Below the pieces are notes generated by a model that saw only the letters and a list, made by a program, of their open reading frames with translations, did no database searches and had not been told where the DNA came from. Below, piece after piece: positions 20,641 to 32,988 of a stretch of DNA of 64,000 nucleotides. Each line of letters begins with the position of its first letter. The stretch's first letter is position 1. Source of the stretch: Nematopogon swammerdamellus. Taxonomy: Eukaryota; Arthropoda; Insecta; Lepidoptera; Adelidae. The stretch lies in assembly GCA_946902875.1 (NCBI GenBank), contig OX336350.1:21194048-21258047 (forward strand), given 5' to 3'. Both the position numbers and the translations under genes were made by a program.

Positions 20641-21679
20641 AGTTGATTCCTTTAGGTTTTTTTACATAGGTACTCGTATTTATGAAATCTGTAAATACAT
20701 TGATAGTTGACCGAATAAAAATTACTATTGAAAAACAGAAAGAAAGTACAGAAAGAAGCTCTTCATCCGACGTTTAATTTAATGTGGTGGTACCAATTCG
20801 GTACCAATCCATGTTCTGCAACTTTTTATCATGCGGCCGCAACATTTGTTCATTTATTTCGCGGAAGTGAACATTGTTAACATGACAAAAAAAAGTCGTG
20901 CCCTAAATAGTTTGACTATCCCTTTTCAGTGTGGCCACTCTGTGAAAAACCATGTAAGTATTAACAGATCGATTAAATACCTTTTAAACCTGGTTGAGAT
21001 AGATGGCGCTAGTGGTCGTGCCGCGTGCGTCGCCCATCCATCGTGAGTGCTGCATCGCGCATCAATCACGGCACAGTTTGCATCAAAATGCTAATATTCC
21101 GCGCGACCGAAGGCCACCGGAGTGTCAACGTGGTGGCTCGCGCGGCACGCACGAGGCACGAAGCACGAAGCACACGGCGAGTTGTTGGTGGTGGCGAATA
21201 GTTGCCGGTGTCGAAATGTGACCCACCGCGCCACCGCATGGACTTCACGCGCTCGTGTAGTATGGAGTGCGCTTCTGTGGTGCAGTCCAGATGATTTGCT
21301 AACGTACGGAGAGTAGGCCCAAATTAGGTCTTCGCCGTCCTTAGCTTAAACTGAAATTCAATAATTGCACATTAAATTTCAATGCAACGCAACGACACGG
21401 CAAGAGCACGGCACGACAACTACACGGCACGACCACAGCAGTGGAAAAAAAAACTATGAAAATATATGAACAGCTATCGTATTCGCCGGCGGTGACGGCA
21501 CCGACTCACCATGCCACCACGCCGTCACGCGGCAGTGCGGAGGCGTCGCGTCGCGGCAGGGAGGTGGCGGCAGTATCGTTCATAAGTTTTTATCCTTCCA
21601 ATTATATTAATTAGCTCAAGGAGATAGAACGGCACAGAACGCTCGCCTACAGATAATTTCTTTCCTTTTTTTTATGTCG
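20641..21679. other. GC-richer region, no gene supported
   Basis: Between about 21000 and 21560 the sequence is GC-rich with GGCACGA-type reiterations (for example ACGGCACGACAACTACACGG). It could be promoter or 5' UTR sequence, but I find no exon with clear splice sites. The open frames on both strands overlap each other and look like shadows. Confidence 0.4.
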
Positions 21680-22072
21680 GATTACGTATGGGTCGCTGAG
21701 TCTGAGGGGCCAAAGCGCATGCTCAGACCAGCCAATATCACCTCCGAGAAGGTAGGTGCCATACCGGAGACTTCCCTGGATTGCTGGTTATACTGGACTA
21801 GAGGAGAACACAACCGAGGCTGCTATGCGGCCATCTTACATCCAGTACGGTGGTACCAGCCCAGTCGGCTACATTTGAGCCTACCACCTAGTAAGGGGCA
21901 AGGGAAGGGACCTACAGTTTTACACCGGTTCCGGACGGTGAAGCAGCAGATGTAGGTGTGCACGTAAATTTTTTCTTTAGAAAAAACTCATTGGTACACG
22001 CCGACCGGATTAGAACCGCAAACCTGTCGCATGAGAAGCCGATGCCCAAACCACTCGGCCACCCGCCGCTTA
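21680..22072 (-). mobile_element. Family H tRNA-derived SINE
   Basis: Read on the minus strand, it opens GTGGCCGAGTGGTTTGGGCA (A-box-like), has GCGGTTCTAATCCGG (B-box-like), and continues through CTAGGTGGTAGGCTC and TACCACCGTACTGG to a GAGTCTGAG-like end. The full tRNA-like head makes this the best copy. Relatives lie at 27385, 34885, 48083, 48655 and 53470. Confidence 0.7.
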
Positions 22073-22362
22073 ATTCCTGAAGAAGATGTTCCAAACAATA
22101 ATCAGCATCACTACTAACAGCCACTAGAAGCCGTCTCCATAGTAGCTGAGCGCTCGGCGCGTACAATCTCTGCGGCCAGTTTTGGCGCGATATTTGAGAG
22201 GGATAATGCGACGCTAGCTCCGTGTCGCAAGCTAGCTGTCCTCCTTGCTTGCAACACTGCTGCCTGCGCCAGAGCACGTATCAGTACCACATCACAACGT
22301 AGGTACACTCCGCCTGCATTCCACCGACAGACGGATGGACAGGATATATCTTCTTCACCCAG

Positions 22363-22650
22363 ACTAGACGAGAGACGATTCCTTCATCGCAGGAGAGCTT
22401 TGACGCAGCTGCTGTGGTAGCAGCCAAACTGCAATATGGGAGTTTAACAAAAACAACATCACCGCCTCAACATTAGGTTAGGGTTAAATTAAAGAAGATG
22501 CGTCGCTATCTTCTTTAATTTAACCCTGGTTATTTTTTTTTAAACCACCAAAACAGGTTAATAATCTCTGTTTGGGGAGAAAACTCGCATAGTGCCGTCC
22601 GTCACAGCTGCAGCAAAACTCTCCTGCGATGAAGGACTCGTAGACGAGTG
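22363..22650. repeat. Nested fold-back element
   Basis: CCTTCATCGCAGGAGAG (22381) and its complement CTCTCCTGCGATGAAGG (22619-22635) form the outer arms with flanking homology. Inside, GGGTTAAATTAAAGAAGA and TCTTCTTTAATTTAACCC form a second, perfect 18-bp stem around GCGTCGC. Part of the inside (TTTAAACCACCAAAACA) recurs at 35023-35041. Confidence 0.75.
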
Positions 22651-22753
22651 TCCCGAACTCTTAGCTTCGCCCATTGTGCGCGTCAAGCCAAGAGTTTTTC
22701 CGCCATAAATGCTTAATAAATAATAATAAACAACAGATGTGTATACAATGTAC

Positions 22754-23082
22754 CGTGTGGGGCCGGTACTTTAATTATAAGAAAAGCTCCACTGCATCTC
22801 TCCCCGTGTATGTCGTAAAAGGCGACTAAGGGATATGACTCCCTTCTTATATTACTAGGTGGTAGGGTTTAACCCGCCCGGGTTGGTACCACCACACTGA
22901 ATGAAAGGTCGGTCGAAACGGCTATGTAAATAGTTTGTGTTTTCCGTCCAGTTCAGTGTAGCCGGCACGACCGAAGGGAAGCACTGACGTGACACCAAGT
23001 GTACCCGGTGTTATGGGCTGACATCACGGATGTTGTAGGTGATGTAGCCAACCGTGTCAGTTTTTATAAAAAAAAAACACAT
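22754..23082 (+). mobile_element. Family A element with internal deletion
   Basis: The complete head (CCGTGTGGGGCCGGTACTT, CTGCATCTCTCCCCGTGTAT) passes directly to CTAGGTGGTAGGGTTTAACC, skipping the tRNA/5S-like module. It then continues to CGTGTCAGTTTTTATAAAAA. It shows that the module is dispensable or variable. Confidence 0.8.
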
Positions 23083-23827
23083 ACTATTTAAAGATGATAG
23101 ATTTCGCTTTCCGGGAATAATTTCTTTAGCCAGCGATTTCGATTTTCAAATAAATAAAATTGTGCTCTGTGCCACAGAATAGAAAAGACTATACAGAGGA
23201 AACCGGCCGGGCGGCACGGACAAAGGGAATGTGGAAATATGATTGTGTTGTCAAGGAATGTAATGCGGGCAGCGGAGTCCGTTCAACTGGTCGTCAGATG
23301 GAAAATAAAACAATCCTCTCTCAATATTGAATTCTGGCCCCGGTCGGCCGGAGTACGCCGGCCGCCGCCGGCGCCGGTATCCGGTATTCCCTCCTCGCTT
23401 GCGCCACAGAGCACAAAATTGCGCGCCACCGCCCCGCCCCCCGGTGCGCCACCTGACAGCCTTTGTCGTGCCTGCCGTACCTTCGAACCTGCGGAACCTA
23501 CTCCTTTCGTGCATTTTTTGGTGGTTTAAAAAAAAAAAAGAACATCGCAGGCACGTAAAAGGCTTTCAGGTGCCGTACTGCCCCGCCCCCTCCCCGCTCC
23601 AGCGACGCTGCCGCCGCGCCGGTTGCAAGGCCGCCGTAATACCATAGTTAAACCACACAAGTTAGCCGTCTTCATACAAACGCGCCGATTTCGCACTCAC
23701 ACAAGCGCGCGCCTGCGCACGCTGTCTGTACACAACCACTACATGCATTCTCACCTTCCCTCGCGAGTAGTCAGTGATGGTCGCCCAGCACTCGATTTTT
23801 GAAGTGAAATCGTTAGCGGCGCTTGGC
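23083..23827. other. GC-rich region, no gene supported
   Basis: 23330-23650 is GC-rich with overlapping proline/arginine-rich frames on both strands. A block near 23440-23515 (minus strand: AAAGGCTGTCAGGTGGCGCA) recurs near 35095, so part of it is repetitive. Confidence 0.4.
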
Positions 23828-24235
23828 ATTTATTTCAAAATGAATGTAGGGTTCAGTAACGAATGCATGTCTGTCCGTTCTACTAAATTTAACATTTATT
23901 TCAAATGATGTAGGGTTCCGTAACGAATGCATGTCTGTCCGTTCTACTAAATGTAACATTTATTTCAAAATGATGTAGGGTTCCGTAACGAATGCATGTC
24001 TGTCCGTTCTAATAAATTTTACAATTTTCAACCAAGGTCCTCCAACCGGTTATTTTATAATAAATACTTTTATGTTATTTATTATGTTTATTATGTTATT
24101 TTTATAATAAATACTATTAACGTGTTACGGGTTCCGTAACACGTTTATGTCTGTCCATTCTACTAAGTTCTGCAAAATGAATGAAGGGTTCCGTAACAAA
24201 TGCATGTCTGTCCGTTCTACTAAATTTAACATAAT
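23828..24235 (+). repeat. Minisatellite of about 64 bp
   Basis: The unit contains GTAGGGTTCCGTAACGAATG and CATGTCTGTCCGTTCTACTA. Three tidy copies lie at 23828-24020, with two degenerate ones at 24120-24235. The unit resembles the start of family C, suggesting tandem growth from that element. Confidence 0.8.
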
Positions 24236-24286
24236 TTTTTTTTTATTTTTTAATTTTTTTTTATTTTTGTTCTGTTATATTTTATC

Positions 24287-24590
24287 ATGTGGGGCCGGTA
24301 CTTAAAAATAATAGCCCCACTGCATCTCTCCCCATACATGACGTAACAGGCGACTAAAGGATAAGAACGAGATGCCGTGCTAAAGGGCGACAGACTCGCC
24401 ACCTCTCACCTTGGCACGGTACTTCCTCCGAGGTGGGTATTTGTGCCTTACTTGCTGCTCGATCGGTTGAATCTTGTTGGAATGCTTTGCGGAACGTGGT
24501 GGTCGGTGTTGTGCTGTAATTTACCAGAGGTCGTGCAGCACAACACCGATTACTCTGCTTACCCCGACTGCCGGGATTCAGCGTGTTTTT
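24287..24590 (+). mobile_element. Family B SINE-like element
   Basis: It starts TGTGGGGCCGGTACTTAAAA, has CCGTGCTAAAGGGCGACAG, then TTGTGCTGTAATTTACCAGA, and ends near CTGCCGGGATTCAGCGTGT. The CT microsatellite begins just after the point where a TATG tail would be expected. Confidence 0.75.
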
Positions 24591-24593
24591 TAT

Positions 24594-25461
<868 letters not shown>

Positions 25462-25904
25462 GAATTGCATTTCCACCATAATGGGCTCACTGCCTGTCAA
25501 TTGTGTTAGTGTTGTGAGTTGTGACATCCCTGATGGCTCGGCGCAGCGTAGGTAGTTATTTTAAAAATTGGCTCCAGTTATATTACTCGTCTCATTTTAC
25601 TATGGTAATACTATACAAGAGTGTAATGTTTCACGTGTCGGATTCTTGTTTGTGGTTGTTTGGATTCCTGTTTTTCTTAATTTGTAGGCGCATCGACAAG
25701 CGCCATCTACTGAGAAACGAGTTTGACATCACTTCGAATTGATTAATCAATCTAGCGGAGTCTCGTCGTTATCCATGCTCGTCGTGGTCCTCCCCCTATA
25801 ATAATCTACTCTGTGGTCGTGGGCTTGGTCGTGCGTGTGGTGGCCATGTTGGAAGAAAGAAACACTTTTGGAGGAAGGCCGGAACCAGCACCACGTAGGT
25901 AGTC
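25462..25904. other. No gene recognised
   Basis: No repeat identity or coding signal is supported. Confidence 0.45.
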
Positions 25905-25990
25905 GACGAATCGCAACATCCGTGATGTCAGCACATAACACCGGGTGAACTAGGCGCCATGTCAGCGCTCTCCTTTGGTCGTGCCGGCTA
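25905..25990 (-). mobile_element. Family A tail fragment
   Basis: GCAACATCCGTGATGTCAGC, ACATAACACCGGGTGAACTA and a GCGCCATGTCAG block are the inverted 3' part of family A. Confidence 0.65.
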
Positions 25991-26194
25991 TACACTCAGT
26001 CATCGTCGAGTTATTTGTGTGTATCTTGTGGGTGATTTTGTAAAAACCTCCAAATGTACCAGTATATTCTTTTACTAATATGTAAATAAGGAATACATAC
26101 AACACGTACGTATTGTTGGCTGGGAGGACTGGAGGAAAATTGGAGAGACGTATGCCCAGCAGTGGTCGCATGTACGCTGACTGAATGACATATG

Positions 26195-26268
26195 ACACGT
26201 CACATCTGTTTGCCAACGGGGTAGACAGACAACGGATCTCCACACACCGCACGGTCCTGCTGATTTAG
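26195..26268 (-). pseudogene. RTE LINE tail fragment
   Basis: TTTGCCAACGGGGTAGACAG and GGATCTCCAC are the inverted end of the RTE tail seen intact at 38060-38130. Confidence 0.5.
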
Positions 26269-27059
26269 TGGCGAATCATATTTGTCAACTTTTCTCAACG
26301 CTGTAAGCCAATTGTGAAATTATGTGCCTTATACTCTGAATATTGACATGGCAAACGGCCTTGTTCATTGCGTTACTCTTCACTGGTGAAACAGTGTTTC
26401 GTGAATCGGACGCTATAAAATTCAGAATAGATTATTAGCTTCGTTGGGAAGTCTGCCACTTTAGACCATTTCACACGTCGAGTTTTGGTTACCTATTATC
26501 TACTTCCACACTAACTTGCCACAGTACACTGGAACACCCTAATATGCGCGCGCGACGAAGCCGCCCGTCATTTTAAGTCATCCGCACTATATACCTACCC
26601 AACTGCAGTTTAGTATAAGTATAAGCCAGAGGTCACAGGTGTAGTAATGGTTAAACTATAAAGATCTTGTTGGCGCATCAGTTTGACGATTTTGACAGCG
26701 AAATGTTGGGTCACTTCCTCGTTCGGTTAAAATTAGGGTCACCCAGGCCATTAAGGTCTAGACATCAAGTCTAGTCTTCTGTTAAAATGAAAGAAGGAAG
26801 TCATCCCACTTGTATTCGCCGCCTCGTTGCGTTGCGTTGACTGTCTCACGTCCGCACATTCCGATAACTTTTGATTGTTATTTCATTCAGTTGTTACATC
26901 GATAGGGACGGCCTTAGTAATTTCTACGCCATTTTCCTGTCGTCACTTGGTTGGTGCACGTACATACTTTACGTCATTATCAAAGGAAACTTTAAGTTTT
27001 ACCAAAAAGCAAATATCTGTCTCGTGAAAATTTATAATTACTATAGTACTTTGTAATTA
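26269..27059. other. No gene recognised
   Basis: Ordinary composition with no supported exon, RNA gene or repeat. Confidence 0.45.
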
Positions 27060-27335
27060 ATTCGATCCGGTCATGTTGGAAGCATGATAGGAGAATAACT
27101 AAAGGAATTAATGTAAAGAGCGAATGTGAGTGGAAGAGTCGGGATTGGTCGTCCTAGACGCACGTGGATCAGAGGCATGTGCTCAAACTGGGACAAGTGC
27201 GTAGTACGAAGAACTTTATGAGAGTGGAAGAGGAGGCAGAGGTATGTCATGATCGTGTCACCACAGTGTCACGCGGAGATTCGTTGTCTCTGCCTACCCC
27301 ACTGGGAAATAGGCATGACGCTAAGTATATGTATA
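27060..27335 (+). pseudogene. RTE LINE 3' end, diverged copy
   Basis: It carries CGGTCATGTTGGAAGCATGA, GTGAGTGGAAGAGTCGGGAT, CCTAGACGCACGTGGA and CTCTGCCTACCCCACTGGGA, parallel to 37857-38120. Indels break the frame. It ends in GCTAAGTATATGTATA, a decayed TATG tail. Confidence 0.75.
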
Positions 27336-27384
27336 TTGTAATTAGAATCACCAAAACCATCTAATTACAATTTTTCATGCAATC

Positions 27385-27550
27385 CAGTATGGTTGGCAGA
27401 ATCAGAGGAGCTGAACACGTGCTCAATCCAATATCACTTCCGAGACGGTGCCGTACCGAAGACTTCTCTTTTGACTGCTGGCTATTAAAGGAGAACACAG
27501 CCTAGGCTGCTATGCGGGCATATCTCGCCTAGTACTGTGGTAATCAACCT
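27385..27550 (-). mobile_element. Family H fragment
   Basis: CCAATATCACTTCCGAGACG, TGCCGTACCGAAGACTTCTC and GGAGAACACAGCCTAGGCTG correspond to the distal part of 21700-21860. The tRNA-like head is missing. Confidence 0.6.
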
Positions 27551-27984
27551 CACACCCCGGAATATTATCTTCTATGTCCTAGAGTCACTAGCAAGCCGAA
27601 ATAGTATATTTTCAAGTTCACACCTTGCCCTTGACCAAAAATGCATTTATACAAACACAACGATTGTTTTTATCAAGAAGACAAAGTGAGCTGCCCACAT
27701 AGAAGGCACCTCACTATTTCATCCACTATCTCCGCTGTTGGTTGAGTAATGACGGACGACTGCTGTCATTCGTCACGACAACCTTCGTAGCGATAGATTC
27801 TCCTTTCTCAGCTCCACCGGTCGTGTGTGGGTGGGTGGAGAAGGTTGGACATTACTCAAAAATATTAGACCACTAGTAACACATTATCATACCAGCGATG
27901 TAAATGACGCAAATCTATAAATAACAAATATAAAATGACGGAGACTTCTGTGGTGATTCTTCTCAAACATCTTCTTCTACTCCA
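27551..27984. other. No gene recognised
   Basis: No supported feature. Confidence 0.45.
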
Positions 27985-28620
27985 GCAGCATGCGGTGGTC
28001 CTATTTCCTCCACTCTTCCCGGCTTTTAGCAGTCCGTTCGATCGTTCGTAGAGTCCAAGGCGAAACTAGCGACTCGAAAATTAGGGATCCTTTACCGATG
28101 TCGGCGATTTTTCACGCCGGTCAACTACTTACACTCTACAAAGCACAAGTAAGACCGGTGATGGAATATTGCAGTCATCTTTGGGAGGGTTCGCTTGAGT
28201 ACCTTCTTTCAGCCTTGGATTCTATTCAGCGACGAGCCATTCGCCTCATTGGTGACTCTGTACTCACAAAGGACCTTCAACCTCTAAAGCACAGACGTAT
28301 CGTTGGTTCATTGAGCCTGTTTTATCGGTACTACTATGGTCGCTGCTCTGACGAACTTTCTTCTCTCCTCCTCCTGTTCGCCTTCGCCAAACCCGCCATA
28401 CTCTCACGGAACACCCCTTTGTAGTCGACAGAAGAGTCCTTCGAACTGCACGATTCTCTAAATCGTTCTTGTGCCGCACGGCAAAGGTGTGGAACGGGCT
28501 CCCAGGGAATATCATTCCCTACTCCTACAATCCACGGATCTTCAAATCGCGGACTAATAGCCTTTCCCCAGCAACATTAGTCCACCTCCAAGCCGGACTG
28601 GCACCTCCTCGGCGGTGAAA
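27985..28620 (+). pseudogene. Jockey-like LINE reverse-transcriptase C-terminal fragment
   Basis: The frame 27990-28424 includes LLTLYKAQVRPVMEYCSHLW and LDSIQRRAIRLIGDS, the post-catalytic region of jockey-type reverse transcriptase. After a frameshift near 28410, the sequence continues as LRTARFSKSFLCRTAKVWNG and IIPYSYNPRIFKSRTNS, ending near 28620. The catalytic domain is absent. The fragments at 29690 and 59850 belong to the same or a close family. Confidence 0.85.
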
Positions 28621-29334
28621 TTGGCTGCGCATGAGGCTTCGACCTCGGGCTGAGACACCCAGTTCGGAAGCAATAAAAAAGTCCACGATGTCATTCCCCC
28701 ACATGTTGGCTGGTCGCCCCACTGCCACACTCTGTTTCCTCGTCTACGACCGCCAGTGTAGACTCGTTTCCCTTAACGATTTTCGTCTGCCGTCGACCCC
28801 GGAATGTTACAACGTAAAATTTGACAAATCTGAGCGCATGGTACTAATAAACAATAAACACTTCTTCTGTGCAAATACTTCTCTTTCCAGTGGCTGATGC
28901 CTTCTATTTCTGGTGGGACGATTTTGGTTTCTGAAATTTGATAGGTCTGTTTGTTCGGCTTCTATATAAAAATAATTATCAAACCAAATCTGTTGTTTGC
29001 AAAATCAAACGATATGTTGCAAATTTCGTCATCGAAGCGACCGTCATTATTTCGATCGCTGAAAATCAAACGATTTGAAAGTACGATGACCTGAATACGT
29101 GCCGACAGAGCGCACAAAAGGCAGCGAACAGTCATTTGCGCTCGCGGCGCGGCGGCGTCTCGGGGCAATGATGAATTGCACACAATCACAGGTGTTGTAA
29201 ACATGATGTAGAACGCTACAAATAGTGTTGTGTCATATATAAACAGCTTATGCTAATAACTGCTCATTTGTCAAGTTGGAAGCTGCATCAATCTAATTCA
29301 GTTAGTAGCGCCTGTTTAGACTTGCATGCAACGT
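28621..29334. other. No gene recognised
   Basis: An 88-codon frame at 28631-28897 shows no domain or splice support. The rest is AT-rich. Confidence 0.4.
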
Positions 29335-29665
29335 ACAATACATAACACACGCTGTATCTCGACAATCAGGGTAAGCAGAGTAATCGGTGTTGTGCTATAA
29401 TGACTAAATTATAGCACAACACCGACCACCACGTTTAGCATAGTATACGGACAAGACAACTATCAAGCAGCAAGTAAGGCACGAAGTGTTCGAAGAATCC
29501 TCCTGCTGCATGACTAGGTGGAAGGACTGCGCCAAGGTGAGAAGTGGCTAGCCTGTCGCCCTTTAGCGCAGTATCTTGTGCTTATTCCTTAGTCGCCTTA
29601 CGACATGCACGGGGAGCGATGCAGTGGGGCTATTCTTTTTAAGTACCGGCCCCACACGGTACACT
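29335..29665 (-). mobile_element. Family B SINE-like element
   Basis: An inverted, near-complete copy: CGACAATCAGGGTAAGCAGA, TAGCACAACACCGACCACC, GTCGCCCTTTAGC, then the head GGGCTATTCTTTTTAAGTAC and CCCCACACGGTAC. The tail has decayed to ACATAACACACGC. Confidence 0.8.
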
Positions 29666-29689
29666 CAGCTAAATACCAGCTTGCGCCGC

Positions 29690-29965
29690 CGCCGTTAGAC
29701 TGCATCGTGCCGTGCGACTGGTGGGTGACCCTGTGGTGTCCAGCGACTTAGAACCGCTGCAACTCCGTAGGGACGTCGGCTCCATATGTGTGTTCTATTG
29801 TCTATTTCACCGGCAGTGTTCGGAGGAGCTGGTTAACGCGTTCCGCCGTCCCAATTCCACCTCCGCACTACGCATACTGGGTGGGGAATGCGCCCCTTAC
29901 AATCGACCTACCACGGATACCCCCAACCGGTTCTGTAGGTCATTTAATCACAGAACGGAGAAAAC
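29690..29965 (+). pseudogene. Jockey-like LINE C-terminal fragment
   Basis: It reads MRLVGDPVVSSDLEPLQLRR and CVFYCLFHRQCSEELVNAFR, then FCRSFNHRTEKTW after NRPTTDTPNR. It parallels 28230-28450. It lies between two family B copies in opposite orientation (29335-29665 and 29965-30140). Confidence 0.75.
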
Positions 29966-30140
29966 GTGGGTTCAAAATAATAGCCACACTGCATCTCTCC
30001 CCGTGCATGTCGTAACGTTCGACCGCCATGCGATGCGACTAAGGATTATGGACAAGATCACACAATATGCCGTGCTAAAGGGCGATAGGTTGGCCACCTA
30101 GACCCATCCTGGCACGGTCCTTCCACCGAGTCATGCCATA
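29965..30140 (+). mobile_element. Family B 5' fragment
   Basis: AATAGCCACACTGCATCTCT, CCGTGCTAAAGGGCGATAGG and GGCACGGTCCTTCCACCGAG form the head half. A CGTTCGACCGCCATGCGATG insertion interrupts GTCGTAA-GCGACTAAGG. Confidence 0.7.
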
Positions 30141-31305
30141 TGTACGTAAGTCTTCGTGACTTAGTCATTGACTTATATATTACTAACGTAATCAGTGGAC
30201 TTAGTAGGTATAGACCTACAGCACCTGCTTCATCGTTCAGAACCGGTGTAAAGCTGTGGGTATCTTCCCATGCCCCTTCAATACTAGGCGGTAGGCTCAA
30301 ATTGTAGCTTGAAGGTTGGTACCACCGTACTCGACAAAAGATGACCGTATGAGTTCTGTCTGACTGTATTCACCTTTAGTTCAGTAAAGCCAGAAAATAT
30401 TTTCGCAGAGCTGAAATCGGTGGGAGCATGCGGTCTGCCTGACCCCTCTGCAAGTCGACAACTCCTGCCGAATTTAATTAACACACTGTTCGTAATTTTC
30501 CTTCGACTGGAGGAAGGCTTCACAACGAATGCTGCGTCCGGCCCCCCATTTCCGGTGGCTCGCACGAACTTCACACTCCACCGCGGCCGCTGCCGACGCG
30601 ACAAATTGCATACACCACAACTTCCGCTCCTTCGATGTCAAGGTGTCCATCAAATTAGAAAATTATTACCTACATTTGGCTCATGGAGCTGGGACGAGAA
30701 ACGAGAGAGGTTCTGCGCGGGTTGTTTATGTCAGGATTGAGTGGTCATTATAATAAAAATTTAAATAGAAAGGGCGACATGTCGCGCTGTGCCACTCATA
30801 AGGTGTCTAACGATTAAATAAATTACATCTTGTTTTCAGGTTTCACCTGTATTACTATACAAAAAAAAATATAGGTCGCTAAGGTGTTTCCGCCTCCGAC
30901 TTGCAGGCTAGTGGCTATGTCCAAAAAAAGCCCTCATAAAAGGTAAAATTTTTCAATACCAATAATGTTTTAATCGTTGGGGAGGTCATTTTTATGCAAA
31001 ATCCTGATATTAAGCCAGATTTAAAAAAATGGTTAGACCAAAGTTGTAGAGAATTAAACTTCCTACAAATTTTTTTTTTAGGGAAAGGTCGAAATGGGCG
31101 AGTTTTATAATAAAACAAATTGCATTGAAGACGCAATAACTTTTTAATTTTATTTATCTGAATGACCACCTCCCACAACGACGCGACGATTAGAAAAAGG
31201 TAATGATGCATCCCGACTGGAACATTCAGTGACAATGACCATCCGATGTTCATCTTACTCGGGCGAGCTAGTAGAGCGTCAAGGTGCTGCTAGCCTCCTA
31301 GTCCC
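30141..31305. other. No gene recognised; small family H-like piece
   Basis: TACTAGGCGGTAGGCTCAAA and GGTTGGTACCACCGTACT near 30280-30333 look like family H. 30400-30750 has overlapping frames on both strands without domains. 30840-31250 is AT-rich. Confidence 0.4.
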
Positions 31306-31366
31306 CAGGTCGCCCCGGGGGCCCTAGATCGCCCCGGGGGCCCCAGATCGCCCCGGGGCCCCAAAG
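31306..31366. repeat. GC-rich minisatellite, three units
   Basis: Units of about 20 bp reading AGATCGCCCCGGGGGCCCC, each with a self-complementary CCCCGGGG core. Confidence 0.8.
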
Positions 31367-31812
31367 CGATTATGACTTTGATGATCAGGCATGGGCGTTT
31401 TATGTTTGAAAGTGAATTGAAATGAAATGGTCAACCACACAATATTGGCAAGAAAAATTTGATCTGAAACAGAGTTATTCCTTCACCAGCGGGAGCCGGT
31501 GAGAGGGACGCTGATTTTAAGCCAGGCCCAAGGTAGTAACACAATATATCATTTTAAGCATATACCCTAACATATACATAAACACATTAATCAGAGAAAA
31601 AGAAGAAGAAAGATACTTTACAGTTACAAGCAATTACGTTACAAGACACAAGTAACACGCACGCGAAACAACAAAACAAAACAACGCACACAAACACATC
31701 CGTCCGTCCGTCGCGTCGGTCCGCACGTCACTACTCTCCATTTTGGGGTCATAAGGTCATAATTTCATAAGAATTACACTTTAGAATGTTGTGCAACTTG
31801 TGCAAGTATAGG
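31367..31812. other. No gene recognised
   Basis: No supported feature. It contains CCGTCCGTCCGTCG and ACAAAAC short reiterations. Confidence 0.45.
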
Positions 31813-32093
31813 TACACGGTGTTGCAGTTGCCCCCGTAATATATTTAACTGACATATTAAGGGGGTTATTCTATATGTGAAACGAAACAACTTCTGTGGC
31901 GAAAAAAAATTTTTTGAAACAAAAAAAAAAATATTTTTTCCATACAAATTTTAAATACCTATTCTCAAAATGTATGGAGAAAAAAAATTTTTTTTTCTTC
32001 AAATTAAATAGTCGTAGAACAAAAGTTCTATTTCACGTACAGAGTCGCCCCTTTCGGGTTTTACGGTTGGGGTTGCAACACCGCACCGTGTAT
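31813..32093. mobile_element. Short element with imperfect inverted ends
   Basis: TACACGGTGTTGCAGTTGCC at the left corresponds, inverted and with gaps, to GGGTTGCAACACCGCACCGT at the right. The interior is A/T-run rich. A MITE is likely; no flanking duplication was identified. Confidence 0.45.
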
Positions 32094-32639
32094 ATTTTCT
32101 CAATTTACATTTGAAAGTACCACAGCTAATAAATCTATCTGAGATAAAACTGAAGAACTTTATTATTTTTTTCCAAAATTATACATATATTGCGGTGTTT
32201 CAGTTCGGCCTTGTCTCCAAGAAATCCATACAAAAAAAACAAGTTCTACCCCCTTTTATGTGCCCAAATGTAGAGAAAGCTATTAAGGGGTAAGCAGAGG
32301 TGAGAAATTGCGGAGGTGGTAGTGGCGGTCAGCTCTGTCAAGAGCGCTGCCGCGAGCTGCAGCGTGCGCGCGCGCCGGGCGTGAGGCAACGCATGCGCGA
32401 ACAGCGGCGCCCCTGGAGACGCACGCGCTCGCGAGCCTGCCGTTTCGAAGCGCACCTATTATCCTCGTCACCAATCTAACAGGCTGGCAAGGTGGCAGCG
32501 ACCTGCCCGAAGTGCAAAACACCCTCGCTACGGTGGTACCCAGCCAGTACTGACCCAGTACTCCACTCCTGCGAAGGACTTGTGCTTTCAGTTGGTCATT
32601 CATTCAGCCTTGGTCATCCGTCCGTGGCGGCAAACTAGA
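32094..32639. other. GC-rich patch, no gene supported
   Basis: 32300-32560 is GC-rich with overlapping arginine-rich frames on both strands. It could be regulatory or a diverged exon; there is nothing decisive. Confidence 0.35.
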
Positions 32640-32705
32640 AAATATATGGGCATGGGAGATCGTTCCAGAGTTTACCGGTTCTGTAGAGGAAAGATCCCTA
32701 ATCCT
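32640..32705 (-). pseudogene. Jockey-like LINE C-terminal snippet
   Basis: The minus strand reads SFLYRTGKLWNDLP, the conserved RTGK-WN-LP motif of jockey-type proteins. Only about 20 residues remain. Confidence 0.55.
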
Positions 32706-32988
32706 AATCCTAACAACAATCTGATGTTTAATATTTAATTCACGAGCTATGATTTGTTCCTACTGAATTATCTAGCTAGGCCCCTAGCATGTACGTACAA
32801 GCGAATTTGTACAAGCGAATTCAAACACCGGTACGGTGCGCTGCGACACTATTGTCTTAAAACAACTCAGACTAAGAGGTCATCGCCAACATCCTCACTC
32901 TCTAGTTATCGCCTAGTACCTAAACTATTCATCTTCTTAATCCTTTTAGTGTTTTAAGTTCACATATTCATTTTCCATTTATCTCGTT
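32706..32988. other. No gene recognised
   Basis: No supported feature. Confidence 0.4.

Noticed and set aside
23239..23647. Proline/arginine-rich frames on both strands
   Set aside because: They overlap each other in a GC-rich repeat-bearing region, with no start context or splice support.
28631..28897. 88-codon frame after the LINE fragment
   Set aside because: No domain, splice sites or conserved motif; plausible by chance at this length.
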